The position numbers were made by a program, and so were the translations under genes. The notes beneath the pieces were generated by a model. It saw nothing but the letters and a program-made list of their open reading frames with translations. It did no database searches and was not told the origin of the DNA. Below are positions 1 through 7,120 of a stretch of DNA of 11,588 nt, piece after piece; positions within the stretch are counted from its first letter, which is position 1; each line of letters opens with the position of its first letter. The stretch is from Stramenopiles sp. TOSAG23-3 (taxonomy: Eukaryota > Sar), in contig LT642220.1 in assembly GCA_900128585.1 (NCBI GenBank), positions 16,518-28,105 of the forward strand, in the 5' to 3' direction.

Positions 1-246
1 TCTTCTTCTTCTTCTTCTTCTTCTTCTTCTTCTTCTTTCTTCTTCTTCTTCTTCTTCTCTCTTCTTCTTCTTCTTTCTTCGTTCTTCTTTCTTCTTCTTC
101 TTCTTTTTTTTTTTATTTCTTCTTCTTTCTTCTTCTTCTTCTTCTTCTTCTTCTTTCTTCTTCTTCTTCTTCTTCTTCTTCTTTCTTCTTCTTCTTCTTC
201 TTCTCTCTTCTTCTTCTTCTTTCTTCTTCTTCTTCTTCTTCTTTCT

Positions 247-278
<32 letters not shown>

Positions 279-296
279 TTCTTCTTCTTCTTCTTT
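1..296. repeat. TTC/GAA microsatellite tract
   Basis: Almost unbroken pyrimidine run of TTC triplets with occasional phase slips (TTTC, TCTC). It continues past the left window edge, so its full length is unknown. The opposite strand reads as poly-Lys/Glu/Arg frames, which are artefacts of the repeat and not genes. Long GAA.TTC tracts of this type can form triplex DNA. Confidence 0.97.
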
Positions 297-745
297 GCTT
301 TATTCGTTACAATATAAAGTGTTGAAAAAATAAAACAAAAGTTCAACAAGTATAAATATATACAGGACAACAATATCGGTCGGTACCAGGTATTAATACC
401 CAGGTACGGTATAATTATATAAATAAAATTAAAAAAAGACGAATGTTCTTCTTCTTCTTTCCATCTCATCCATCATCCGTTTACCGGTATATTATAATTA
501 TCACATATTTTTTAAATGTGTTCGGTTGTTTCACCCTCACATTTGTATATAAAACAAAAAGTGTGATCATCTAATTATAGACATGAGATCATTATTCTTA
601 AACAAGATATAATTTCAATCCATATAAGTATATGCATTAATTGGTCTTTTGAATTGGAAGATAAATCTATATATCTATATATAATATACAACAAAAAAAG
701 CAACGGAAGCAGAACTACTGAACGGCAGTACATACATAAAAAACA
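297..745. other. AT-rich spacer upstream of the EF-hand gene
   Basis: No credible coding frame on either strand. The segment is AT-rich with one near-palindrome (382-406), a short TTC run at 447-459 and AT-alternating stretches around 661-690. It presumably contains the promoter and 5' UTR of the gene starting at 746, but I see no element I would name with confidence. Confidence 0.6.
382..406. repeat. Near-palindrome with GGTATTAATACC core
   Basis: The 12-base core at 389-400 is a perfect palindrome. It is flanked by GTACC on the left and GGTAC on the right, which extend the pairing after a short asymmetric bulge. Function unknown. The 11-base core GGTATTAATAC recurs at 9324 beside another microsatellite. 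Confidence 0.6.
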
Positions 746-1726
746 ATGGATTCCCGTTCGCGGCAGTACACTCCCCGCTTACGAGATCGTAAAGCGAGTA
801 CAAAATTACTAGTAGGGTCACTCTTTGGCGGTCCCCCCCCGGTCTCTCCCATTAAAAAAATGTCATTCTCACGTGCCTCGTCTTCGTCACCAAGAGGGTA
901 TCCGGTGCCTCCCTCATCCCGGAGAAGCCGGTCGGACAGCCGGTCAAGTCACGGGAGCAGCCCACGGCGGCGGCGGCAGCGGGCGACCCCAAGGGCGATT
1001 CCGAAAAAGTTGAGCCCGCGATTGGAACGGTGGGAAAAAAGGAGGCACATCGCTTTGAACCACCCCCACCTGATGGTAAACCGCAGGTGCAACCCGGCCG
1101 AAATATCGCCGCAGTTGACCCTTCTCCTGTGCGACAACACGCGAATGCTGATGTCGGCGTTCAAGAAGTACGATTACGACGGGAGTGGAACGCTAGACCG
1201 TCAGGAATTTCGAGACATGATAATGAAAATGGCCAAGCGGGAGCACTTTTCCCTCACGTGCCAAGACGCCGACATGATCATGCAAGCCTTTGATGCGGAC
1301 AAGAGTGGATTTATAGACCGGTGGGAACTGGGGCAAGGGATTCAAAATGCGCATAGCGTTTGCACGTACGACACGTTGAATAGACGTTTGCCCCCAAAGC
1401 AATCCAGGGGAGAGACGATGTCGCAGCGCCTTGGGTTGACCGCACCCCCCGTTCCACCCAACTTTGGACAGGACATTTACCAGCAGCGCCTGCAAAATGA
1501 AATGCAGTACAGCACAGCGCCGTACATGTCCCCTCGTACGCCACTGCTGTTCAACAAGGCACCTACGCAGCGTAGAAACGATTTCTTGAGAAAACAAAAA
1601 GCAAAGTTTGAGGAATCGTTGGCTCATAAAACCGAAAATCTCATGACAAGATACAAAGAGTCCACTTTAAGTGACCATGGACCGGTGCTGAAGAAAGGGT
1701 TGTTTTCAAGCAGGGCTTTGTATTAA
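746..1726 (+). CDS. EF-hand calcium-binding protein with SR-rich basic N terminus
   Basis: Single-exon frame of 326 residues, starting at an ATG in good context (A at -3, G at +4) and ending in TAA. Residues 1-95 are basic and rich in Ser, Arg and Pro, with repeated SP and RS dipeptides, and look disordered. Two EF-hand loops follow at residues 143-154 and 183-194. Both have canonical Asp, Asp, Ser and Asp ligands with Glu at position 12, so both should bind calcium. The C-terminal 130 residues are polar, with a Pro-rich stretch and a basic helix-like segment near 275-310. There is no signal peptide or membrane segment. The paired EF-hand makes a calcium sensor or a calcium-regulated structural protein likely. 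I do not recognise the flanking regions, so no specific function is assigned. Confidence 0.9.
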   Translation: MDSRSRQYTPRLRDRKASTKLLVGSLFGGPPPVSPIKKMSFSRASSSSPRGYPVPPSSRRSRSDSRSSHGSSPRRRRQRATPRAIPKKLSPRLERWEKRRHIALNHPHLMVNRRCNPAEISPQLTLLLCDNTRMLMSAFKKYDYDGSGTLDRQEFRDMIMKMAKREHFSLTCQDADMIMQAFDADKSGFIDRWELGQGIQNAHSVCTYDTLNRRLPPKQSRGETMSQRLGLTAPPVPPNFGQDIYQQRLQNEMQYSTAPYMSPRTPLLFNKAPTQRRNDFLRKQKAKFEESLAHKTENLMTRYKESTLSDHGPVLKKGLFSSRALY

Positions 1727-2173
1727 AAATGGTCATTGATAGGTAAACAAAAATGGATTTTAATTATAAATATTCATACTCTATAAATAAAATATTTATA
1801 ATTAATAAGAGGCTACCCACCACATCACCACAGCCCACAGCCCAGCTAAGCCCAGCAAAAAATAATTGTGTGGTGGTCGGTCGCGGTGGCCAAAAAAAAA
1901 AAGGCACGTTCACTCGATGCAATGCATGCAGGGAAAGGGAAAACATGGTAGAGATTCTATTCAACGAAGCGTCTGTCCTGGAGTAGTTAGGTAGAGTATT
2001 CAAGGGAACAGTTGAAAATTGAAACAGCGACGTTGGAGGCATTGATTAAGTTGGTAGTAATAACTACTTAACGTATTGTGTATAAACGAGCACGGGTGGT
2101 TGTTGGTTCATTGCGTTACCGTATGGGGCTTTGGTAGTTTCTCTTCGTTGTGTTTGTATATATAATTGTTGGT
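1727..2173. other. Spacer between EF-hand gene and small spliced gene
   Basis: It holds the EF-hand 3' UTR, including an AATAAA hexamer at 1786-1791 about 60 bases past the stop. A CA/CC-rich stretch (1815-1860) and the presumed promoter of the gene at 2174 follow. A TATATATAA run lies at about 2157-2165, too close to the ATG to be a conventional TATA box for it. A weak open frame at 1753-1986 has no recognisable features and was not called. Confidence 0.5.
1786..1791 (+). promoter_or_regulatory. Candidate polyadenylation signal AATAAA
   Basis: Canonical hexamer about 60 bases downstream of the EF-hand stop codon, within AT-rich sequence. This suits the 3' end of that transcript, but AT-rich DNA makes chance hits common. 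Confidence 0.4.
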
Positions 2174-2775
2174 ATGGAAAGCGATCGGGGAAAAGTAGCA
2201 GAGAAAATTGAAACGAAAGCAAAAGCGTGTGCCCCAGCAGGTGGCATACATGAAGAAAAAGGGCAGGAAAAATCAAGAAAGGACGAAAAAAACAGCCCTG
2301 TGAGTCCGTCGAAGAAAAGGAGCCGTAGCGAAGTGGAGGACTCACCGGACGAAGCCGGAGGCAACGTGTTGTCCACCAGCGACGAGGCGACGTTGAAGCT
2401 TTTAAAGCACGTAGGTAAGTAAATGCCCCCCCCTCCCCTTATCGATCTCCCTTTCTACGGTTAGAAAATTGTGTATATGATGACAAACTACGGGCGTTTT
2501 CGTTGAACTTTCAACGCTGAGAGACTTCCATCTTCTGTGCTTATTCGCTGCTAGTTACACCTGATACACCAATAATCGTAGGAGGCTATTTTTCTCATCA
2601 ACTTTTGAAACCCAAAAACGCTTTTCTAACATTTGCCCCCCTCCCCCGCAACCAAACGCTTGCAGAACCATTAAGAACATACAAGCGCGCAAAACGGAAC
2701 CGTCGTCCCAGTGTATTGGTAACGAAAGCACATCTAGCAAATGCGTTGGCTGGTGCGCTGGAAGAAATGCTATAA
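2174..2775 (+). CDS. Small basic/acidic probable nuclear protein, two exons
   Basis: Exons 2174-2414 and 2666-2775 give a 116-residue protein ending in TAA. The start is the first in-frame ATG, with G at -3 and G at +4; the frame upstream opens only with GTG. Exon 1 ends at G|GTAAGT, and unspliced it would stop two codons later. Joining to the CAG at 2663-2665 keeps the frame open and adds 36 coding residues counting the split junction codon. Residues 1-70 are highly charged, with two SP sites and a KKRSR cluster (47-51) that could be a nuclear localisation signal. Residues 70-116 mix an amphipathic stretch, a strongly basic segment (85-94) and an Ala/Leu-rich C-terminal helix. I do not recognise the family. 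The main uncertainty is whether the splice is real; it rests on splice signals and frame only. Confidence 0.65.
2415..2665 (+). other. Predicted spliceosomal intron, 251 bp
   Basis: The donor is GTAAGT at 2415-2420. A branch-point candidate CTAAC at 2626-2630 lies about 36 bases before the acceptor AG at 2664-2665, with C/T-rich sequence between. It interrupts a codon after its first base. Donor and branch distance match the cathepsin intron on the other strand. Confidence 0.65.
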
Positions 2776-3110
2776 GATAAGCAAAACAACAATTATTTTA
2801 CAAAAAAATGATGATGATGTTTTTGTTTATTTTTTTGTAATTCGTATATATATTTTTGTACATAGAAAATTCAAAACTTATCAGATGAATGTAATATTTA
2901 ATAAATTGAGAGAAGAAGACGAAGAAACAACAAAAATAAAAAAAGATTTTTGTATTATAATATGTATCAAACAGAATGTTGACAAAATCCTCGCCGCGAG
3001 CGGCGGCGGCGGCGTCGCTCGTCTCTCCTCGCTCCTCCCGCCACCACCATCCGAAAATGTTTCTTTTTGTTTCCTTTTTAAATTAATACATCTATCTATG
3101 TAATAGAGAA

Positions 3111-3135
3111 GAAACGAAACGAAACGAAACGAAAC
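3111..3135. repeat. (GAAAC)5 tandem repeat
   Basis: Five perfect copies of GAAAC directly upstream of POP1. Related GAAAC-containing sequence recurs at 3170-3178. Probably a simple pentanucleotide microsatellite in the 5' UTR or promoter. Confidence 0.95.
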
Positions 3136-3165
3136 CATAAAATAATGTGAACTCGAAAGCATTAT

Positions 3166-3189
3166 TTCCGAAACGAAAACATTTCGGAA
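3166..3189. repeat. 8-bp inverted repeat just before the POP1 start codon
   Basis: TTCCGAAA (3166-3173) and TTTCGGAA (3182-3189) are perfect reverse complements with an 8-base loop. The stem ends two bases before the ATG at 3192, so it would lie in the 5' leader if transcription starts upstream. Confidence 0.6.
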
Positions 3190-3191
3190 CG

Positions 3192-4958
3192 ATGTTTCCA
3201 ACCAGCGACGCAGGGCTAACCGCAGGCGGGACGGTTGACGTCTTGAAGTTCGCGAATGAACGAAAAAATGAACTCTTCCAGATGCAACAGCTTATCGCGA
3301 AGAGGCATGCGAAGAGGCAAAGGGTTGGGGAAAACACGGGCGGCGCAGTAGAGAGTGTTTTTAAGCCTTTGTGGGAAGCGAACCCTTTGCCACGGCATTT
3401 GCGCCGTCGAACGACAAGTCACAAACGGCGATGTTCGAACCGAGCTTCGGGCCGTTTTCGAAGCGTTCCAGAAAAGAAAAGGGCCAGCGCAGACTCGCCA
3501 GCGCCTCGACGGTCGCGCCGTCGAGCACACAATTTCAATGCAAGGCTGGAATCTGGGATGCCGAGGCGGCTAGAAACGCACATATGGCATGCGAAACGGT
3601 TCAAAATGAAAAGCGCGTGGTCAGGGAAATTTATCCTGCCAGAATCCAGAAACGATATTGGCCCGAGGGCGGTGAACGACGCTGCAAACCACCGTTGCGC
3701 GGTGCACGACACGTCGTACTTTAACATTTTTGAGATAGAAGGGGGGGTTGGAATGGGTGCCTCGGACGATCCAGGCCTTGTTCGAAACGTATTCAACAGA
3801 TTGCTTTCCCCGGACCAGCGGCTCGAGAACAATGCCTTGGTGCCGGCAGGCTTTCGGCCGATCGACCTGTACGCCGCGTCCGAGGAGTTTCCTGAAGGGT
3901 TCGTCGGCCCCGCGGAAGCGTGTTTTTTCTCCGAGAACAAGCTGTGGGTCCTGTCGCATCCCGAGCTAGAGGACCAAACCAGGCAAGCCCTGGGGTATGT
4001 GTTTGGACAAGGTTTTCGTATAAAAGTTCGAGACGATCTTGCAACCTTTCGTTTTGTTGGCCCGCTCAGCCAGAGTCTGGCGCAGAAGGCTTTGGGGACT
4101 CCCGACACATTGCGTCAGAGGTCCATCTCGACGCTTGCTGTTGCTGGCGAGGACGGCTCTCACGTTCCAGTGACGTGCGTCCGGAGGGAAAATTTTCCTG
4201 GCCGGGGAAAAGGGGGAGGGGGGATCACGTTGATGCTGCCGAAATCGTATGCGCGGCCGTTTTGGGTAAAGTTTATTCACGCTGGTTGTGTGGCGATCGG
4301 AACGAGCGATTACGCTTCGTTCTCGGGCGAGCACAACGCCCCGAGCTTCCCGGAGGATTACCCCGATACCGCAGCAGGCGGGGAGCACATCGAGCGCCGT
4401 TCCAAGGCGTTAACGGACGCGGAATCGCGCAAGGCGTCCAGGCACAGGCTTAATTTCATGCGGCTCCGGCACCCGTCACCGTTTGTACCGACATGGGAAG
4501 CGTACTGTCCTGGGGACAGCAGCCAAATGGCCGGCGTGCCCCCGACCGTGTTGCGAAGGGTTTCCTGGGAAGTCCAGGGCGCGTTGCAGCGCAAAGATGG
4601 AACCGGCCTGCTGGTCCAGGTCTTCGTTCGTGCTTGCCGAAAGGGTGTTCCCCGGTACGGGGCAGTCCTTGCCCTTCCAGAATTGGAAAAGGGAAAGTGT
4701 GCCCCCCCTCGCCCATCGGACGTGAAGGGGGTGGAAGAGCAACGAGGGCGCGCAAATGACCAGGACCCGACGTTTGCGAGCATTGGTTTCGTCACGTCCG
4801 GGTGCCGGTCGCAAGCGATAGGGAAGTCGTTCGGAATTGGAATCTGTTCGTACCAAATTTTGGCAGAGTACTGGAAGGCTGGCGGAAAGTACATATACTT
4901 TCGAAACAACAATTCAACTTGGTACAGACCAGCATATTTTTCGACACAGCCACGATAA
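3192..4958 (+). CDS. POP1: Ribonuclease P/MRP protein subunit POP1
   Basis: 588 residues from the ATG at 3192 (A at -3); the frame further upstream has only a GTG. POP1 is the large scaffold protein of RNase P (tRNA 5' processing) and RNase MRP (rRNA processing) and acts in the nucleus and nucleolus. The N-terminal POP1 domain is clear: a PRHLRRR motif at 67-73, a very basic stretch to 112, and RRLETHIWHAKRF at 125-137, the family's signature RNA-contacting block. It continues through the RAV..AA motif near 159-165. A POPLD-type domain follows at about 345-393 (FWVKFIHAGC, then the FPEDYPD motif). The C-terminal domain (about 476-588) has VRACRKGVPRYG and IGFVTSG. At 588 residues it is shorter than yeast and human POP1 but retains all three regions. 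No intron was seen. Confidence 0.93.
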   Translation: MFPTSDAGLTAGGTVDVLKFANERKNELFQMQQLIAKRHAKRQRVGENTGGAVESVFKPLWEANPLPRHLRRRTTSHKRRCSNRASGRFRSVPEKKRASADSPAPRRSRRRAHNFNARLESGMPRRLETHIWHAKRFKMKSAWSGKFILPESRNDIGPRAVNDAANHRCAVHDTSYFNIFEIEGGVGMGASDDPGLVRNVFNRLLSPDQRLENNALVPAGFRPIDLYAASEEFPEGFVGPAEACFFSENKLWVLSHPELEDQTRQALGYVFGQGFRIKVRDDLATFRFVGPLSQSLAQKALGTPDTLRQRSISTLAVAGEDGSHVPVTCVRRENFPGRGKGGGGITLMLPKSYARPFWVKFIHAGCVAIGTSDYASFSGEHNAPSFPEDYPDTAAGGEHIERRSKALTDAESRKASRHRLNFMRLRHPSPFVPTWEAYCPGDSSQMAGVPPTVLRRVSWEVQGALQRKDGTGLLVQVFVRACRKGVPRYGAVLALPELEKGKCAPPRPSDVKGVEEQRGRANDQDPTFASIGFVTSGCRSQAIGKSFGIGICSYQILAEYWKAGGKYIYFRNNNSTWYRPAYFSTQPR

Positions 4959-5000
4959 AGTATTCTTTATAAATTAGAAACCAAAAGGCCTATTAACCAG

Positions 5001-5034
5001 ACCGGACCGAAAAAAAAATAAAAAATCGGCCCGA
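5001..5034. repeat. Imperfect hairpin with ACCGGACCGA motif, copy 1
   Basis: CGGACCGA can pair with TCGGCCCG (one mismatch) across an A-rich loop. The 10-base motif ACCGGACCGA at 5001-5010 recurs exactly at 5080-5089, in a second hairpin of similar design. Confidence 0.55.
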
Positions 5035-5076
5035 ATCATCAATATTATTCCTTATGCTGTGTTTATATATATACCG

Positions 5077-5117
5077 AAAACCGGACCGACAAAAAAAATT
5101 CGGTCCTCCGGTTTTTT
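5077..5117. repeat. Hairpin with ACCGGACCGA motif, copy 2
   Basis: AAAACCGGACCGA on the left pairs with TCGGTCC plus GGTTTT on the right, with a 3-base bulge and a loop of about 9 A-rich bases. The stem followed by a T run resembles a bacterial terminator, but in this eukaryotic context I read it only as a foldback sequence. Confidence 0.65.
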
Positions 5118-5139
5118 ATTTAAATATTATTATTACTAT

Positions 5140-5154
5140 ATAGGCCAGGCCTAT
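5140..5154. repeat. Perfect 7-1-7 palindrome ATAGGCC-A-GGCCTAT
   Basis: Perfect inverted repeat with a one-base centre, third member of the palindrome cluster between POP1 and the DHHC gene. No known binding site is recognised. Confidence 0.6.
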
Positions 5155-5366
5155 GCCGGGGTTAAAAAAAAGACGATGATCTTCTTCTTCTTCTTTTCTT
5201 TTCTTCCAAAAAATTTAGAATAATTGAAGAAAAGAAGAGAGTATGTTGTCATCATATATTATTATTTATACGATCTTCGTTATGAAATAACCTATTATAA
5301 CAATGTTAATTGTAAAATACATTTAAACGATAGCCTCATAGTTTTATTATATATAATAGGAGGACT

Positions 5367-5390
5367 AGAGAGAGAGAGAGAGAGAGAGAG
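5367..5390. repeat. (AG)12 dinucleotide microsatellite
   Basis: Twelve uninterrupted AG units about 210 bases upstream of the DHHC frame. Its purine strand is the sense strand for that gene, the opposite of the TTC tracts elsewhere. Confidence 0.95.
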
Positions 5391-5602
5391 ATGAAATAAG
5401 TAAATTTTTATAATGTAGTTGGTTTATTTCGTCTTTATTTATACACTTTGGATAATTATATTTAATAAATATATAATAATATATCGAATTGTTTAATGTG
5501 TTTATATGTATGTAATGTAATGACTGTGCGATTGATACTTTTCAGAATGGGAATGGAAACTAAAACATTTTCATACGACTACTCTCACGGTAACTTTCGT
5601 TT

Positions 5603-6790
5603 ATGAGAAATCTAGTCGAGGAAAAGGATTGTTTCTCTCGCGACGTTTTGTTCTTTCGATTCATCAGGCCATTCAGACATTGCCTTGAGTCGGGTCCATT
5701 TCTAGCTTGTGCAAAAGGAACGGACGGGGAAGCAGCCCGGACTTTCGATCTATATTCAGCCATGGGGAAAGCGAACCCTGGCGACTGTTGCAAAGAGTAC
5801 TTTCCGATGGGGTTCCTGGTGGGGTCCATCTTGCTTTGGTATTCCTCGTTTATGGCATCGTTCTTTCCTGGGTACATGAAGATTCGAAATGCCCCGCAGA
5901 TTGGTAACCCGAACACGGCCGTTCCGTTCGTTAGCACGCTGTTCTCCTTGTTTGGAATCAGCTTCATGCTCGCCCACTTCGTCTGCCCCGGCCGCGTCCC
6001 TTCAAAGTTCCCTTGGGATCCAACGAAAGAAAGGGTGGTGAGCAAGAACCAACCCGCCCAAATGGCCCGTCAGATCGAACGGAAAATGGACGGCTCCCCG
6101 CGGTATTGCCGCATTTGTGGCAAGTACAAGCCCGACCGTGCCCACCACTGCCGGCAGTGCGGCGTGTGCACCCTGGAGATGGACCACCATTGCCCGTACA
6201 TACGAAATTGTGTCGGTTTTTTGAACCACAAATACTTCTTCCTGTGCCTTTTCTACGGGGCCTGCACGCTGGTAGCGTACATCGTCATCATGCGGGCAAA
6301 GTTCGTCCACGCCATACAGCGCCCACTCGTTGTGCTGGACGTTCTTATTATTTTTGTTTGGTTCTTTGGAATTGCTATGAGCTGCGTGATCGTCCCGTTC
6401 TTTGGTTTCCACTGCTACTTGACGTATAAAGCCTACACAACGCTGGAATTCTGCGAAAAGTTGCGGGCCAAAGACGACAAACGATACAAAAACGGGCAGA
6501 AAGTGAAGGACGTGTACAAGCAGTCCCTGTTTGAGAAAGGGTTGTATGGCAACATATGCCACGTGCTCGGCCCAAACCCGTTGTTTTGGCTTCTGCCGGT
6601 GCGATGGGGAATGCCGTTGGACGGGACGAGGATACCCGTGGAACGCAAGAGTCTGCTGCGGTACTACAAGGCCATGGGGCTGAACGCCAACGGGAAGGAA
6701 AAGCGAGAAGAGAAGAGCGCAGCTGCAAGCGAAGAAACAGAGGACGAAAATTCAAAACTAATCAAGAGGCGAAACCCAGAGACAGTGTAA
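5603..6790 (+). CDS. DHHC-type protein S-palmitoyltransferase
   Basis: 395 residues. Transfers fatty acyl groups from acyl-CoA to cysteines of membrane proteins by a Cys-acyl intermediate, on endomembranes or plasma membrane. Four hydrophobic segments are visible near 67-88, 108-128, 211-230 and 243-268. Between the second and third lies the cysteine-rich domain (about 167-211), with C-x2-C at 169/172, HC-x2-C at 182-186 and the catalytic DHHC at 194-197, all intact. TTLE (279-282) is the family's TTxE motif. [17 protein letters not shown] near 317-333 matches the C-terminal PaCCT-like block. The tail (365-395) is charged. The first ATG (5603) is in poor context (T at -3) and overlaps a short upstream frame. 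The ATG at 5762 (residue 54, GCCATGG) is a strong alternative giving 342 residues. Substrates and membrane of residence cannot be read. Confidence 0.95.
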   Translation: MRNLVEEKDCFSRDVLFFRFIRPFRHCLESGPFLACAKGTDGEAARTFDLYSAMGKANPGDCCKEYFPMGFLVGSILLWYSSFMASFFPGYMKIRNAPQIGNPNTAVPFVSTLFSLFGISFMLAHFVCPGRVPSKFPWDPTKERVVSKNQPAQMARQIERKMDGSPRYCRICGKYKPDRAHHCRQCGVCTLEMDHHCPYIRNCVGFLNHKYFFLCLFYGACTLVAYIVIMRAKFVHAIQRPLVVLDVLIIFVWFFGIAMSCVIVPFFGFHCYLTYKAYTTLEFCEKLRAKDDKRYKNGQKVKDVYKQSLFEKGLYGNICHVLGPNPLFWLLPVRWGMPLDGTRIPVERKSLLRYYKAMGLNANGKEKREEKSAAASEETEDENSKLIKRRNPETV

Positions 6791-7120
6791 GCAGTTTGCA
6801 GGCACAGCTAATGCAATGAAAATGATTAAAAAACATTTAATAACTTCTTAAATCTAAAGCAAGAAAATTGGCTGTTATTTAAGTAATATATTTTAAAATT
6901 AGTGTTCACTGCGAACTGAACTCTAGATTTAGACATTCAAGGTTTACATTCCTTCATGTACTGCGAACTTATCTTCTTACATCTTGCTTTCTTATTTTGG
7001 ATCTCGGTAATAATTACTTAATTGGCAAACACGCACAACAAAATAATTTGTTTTTAAAAAAAAACCCAGGGTGCTTTCTTATCACACCTAATCTCTCTCG
7101 TCGCGCAAGAGGGTATTTTT
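6791..7120. other. Convergent 3' spacer between DHHC and cathepsin genes
   Basis: The two flanking genes point at each other, so these 330 bases hold both 3' UTRs. The stretch is AT-rich, with no coding frame of note and no canonical AATAAA on either strand that I could find. The frame at 6997-7278 is a shadow over the cathepsin 3' end. Confidence 0.6.

Larger units (their letters stand above)
2776..3191. other. Spacer upstream of POP1
   Basis: AT-rich first part, then a GC-rich island at about 2989-3050. There a CGG run sits between CGAGCG (2997-3002) and CGCTCG (3016-3021), which can pair as a short stem. Next come the GAAAC pentamer array and an inverted repeat just before the POP1 ATG. 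No gene is evident. The POP1 frame stays open back to a GTG at 3147, but there is no ATG in that stretch. Confidence 0.55.
4959..5602. other. Spacer between POP1 and the DHHC gene
   Basis: Strongly AT-rich and without a credible gene. It contains two related hairpins (5001-5034 and 5077-5117), a compact palindrome (5140-5154), a short TTC run (about 5181-5207), an (AG)12 repeat and long AT-only stretches. A short upstream reading frame at 5547-5606 overlaps the first DHHC start. An AATAAA at 5017-5022 could serve POP1 but lies in an A-run. Confidence 0.6.

Noticed and set aside
113-469. Minus-strand frame rich in Lys, Glu and Arg
   Set aside because: It is the translation of the GAA/TTC microsatellite plus AT-rich flank, with no domain and no plausible composition.
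1753-1986. 77-residue + frame after the EF-hand gene
   Set aside because: AT-rich, in the likely 3' UTR, overlaps the AATAAA signal, no recognisable features.
2741-3103. 120-residue + frame before POP1
   Set aside because: Its start overlaps the real end of exon 2 of the small gene in another frame; the composition is that of AT-rich spacer and the CGG run.
3147-3191. Extension of POP1 to 3147
   Set aside because: The codon there is GTG, not ATG; the first ATG in frame is at 3192.
5077-5117. Rho-independent-type terminator
   Set aside because: The stem plus T run fits the shape, but the genes are clearly eukaryotic, where this signal is not used for Pol II genes.
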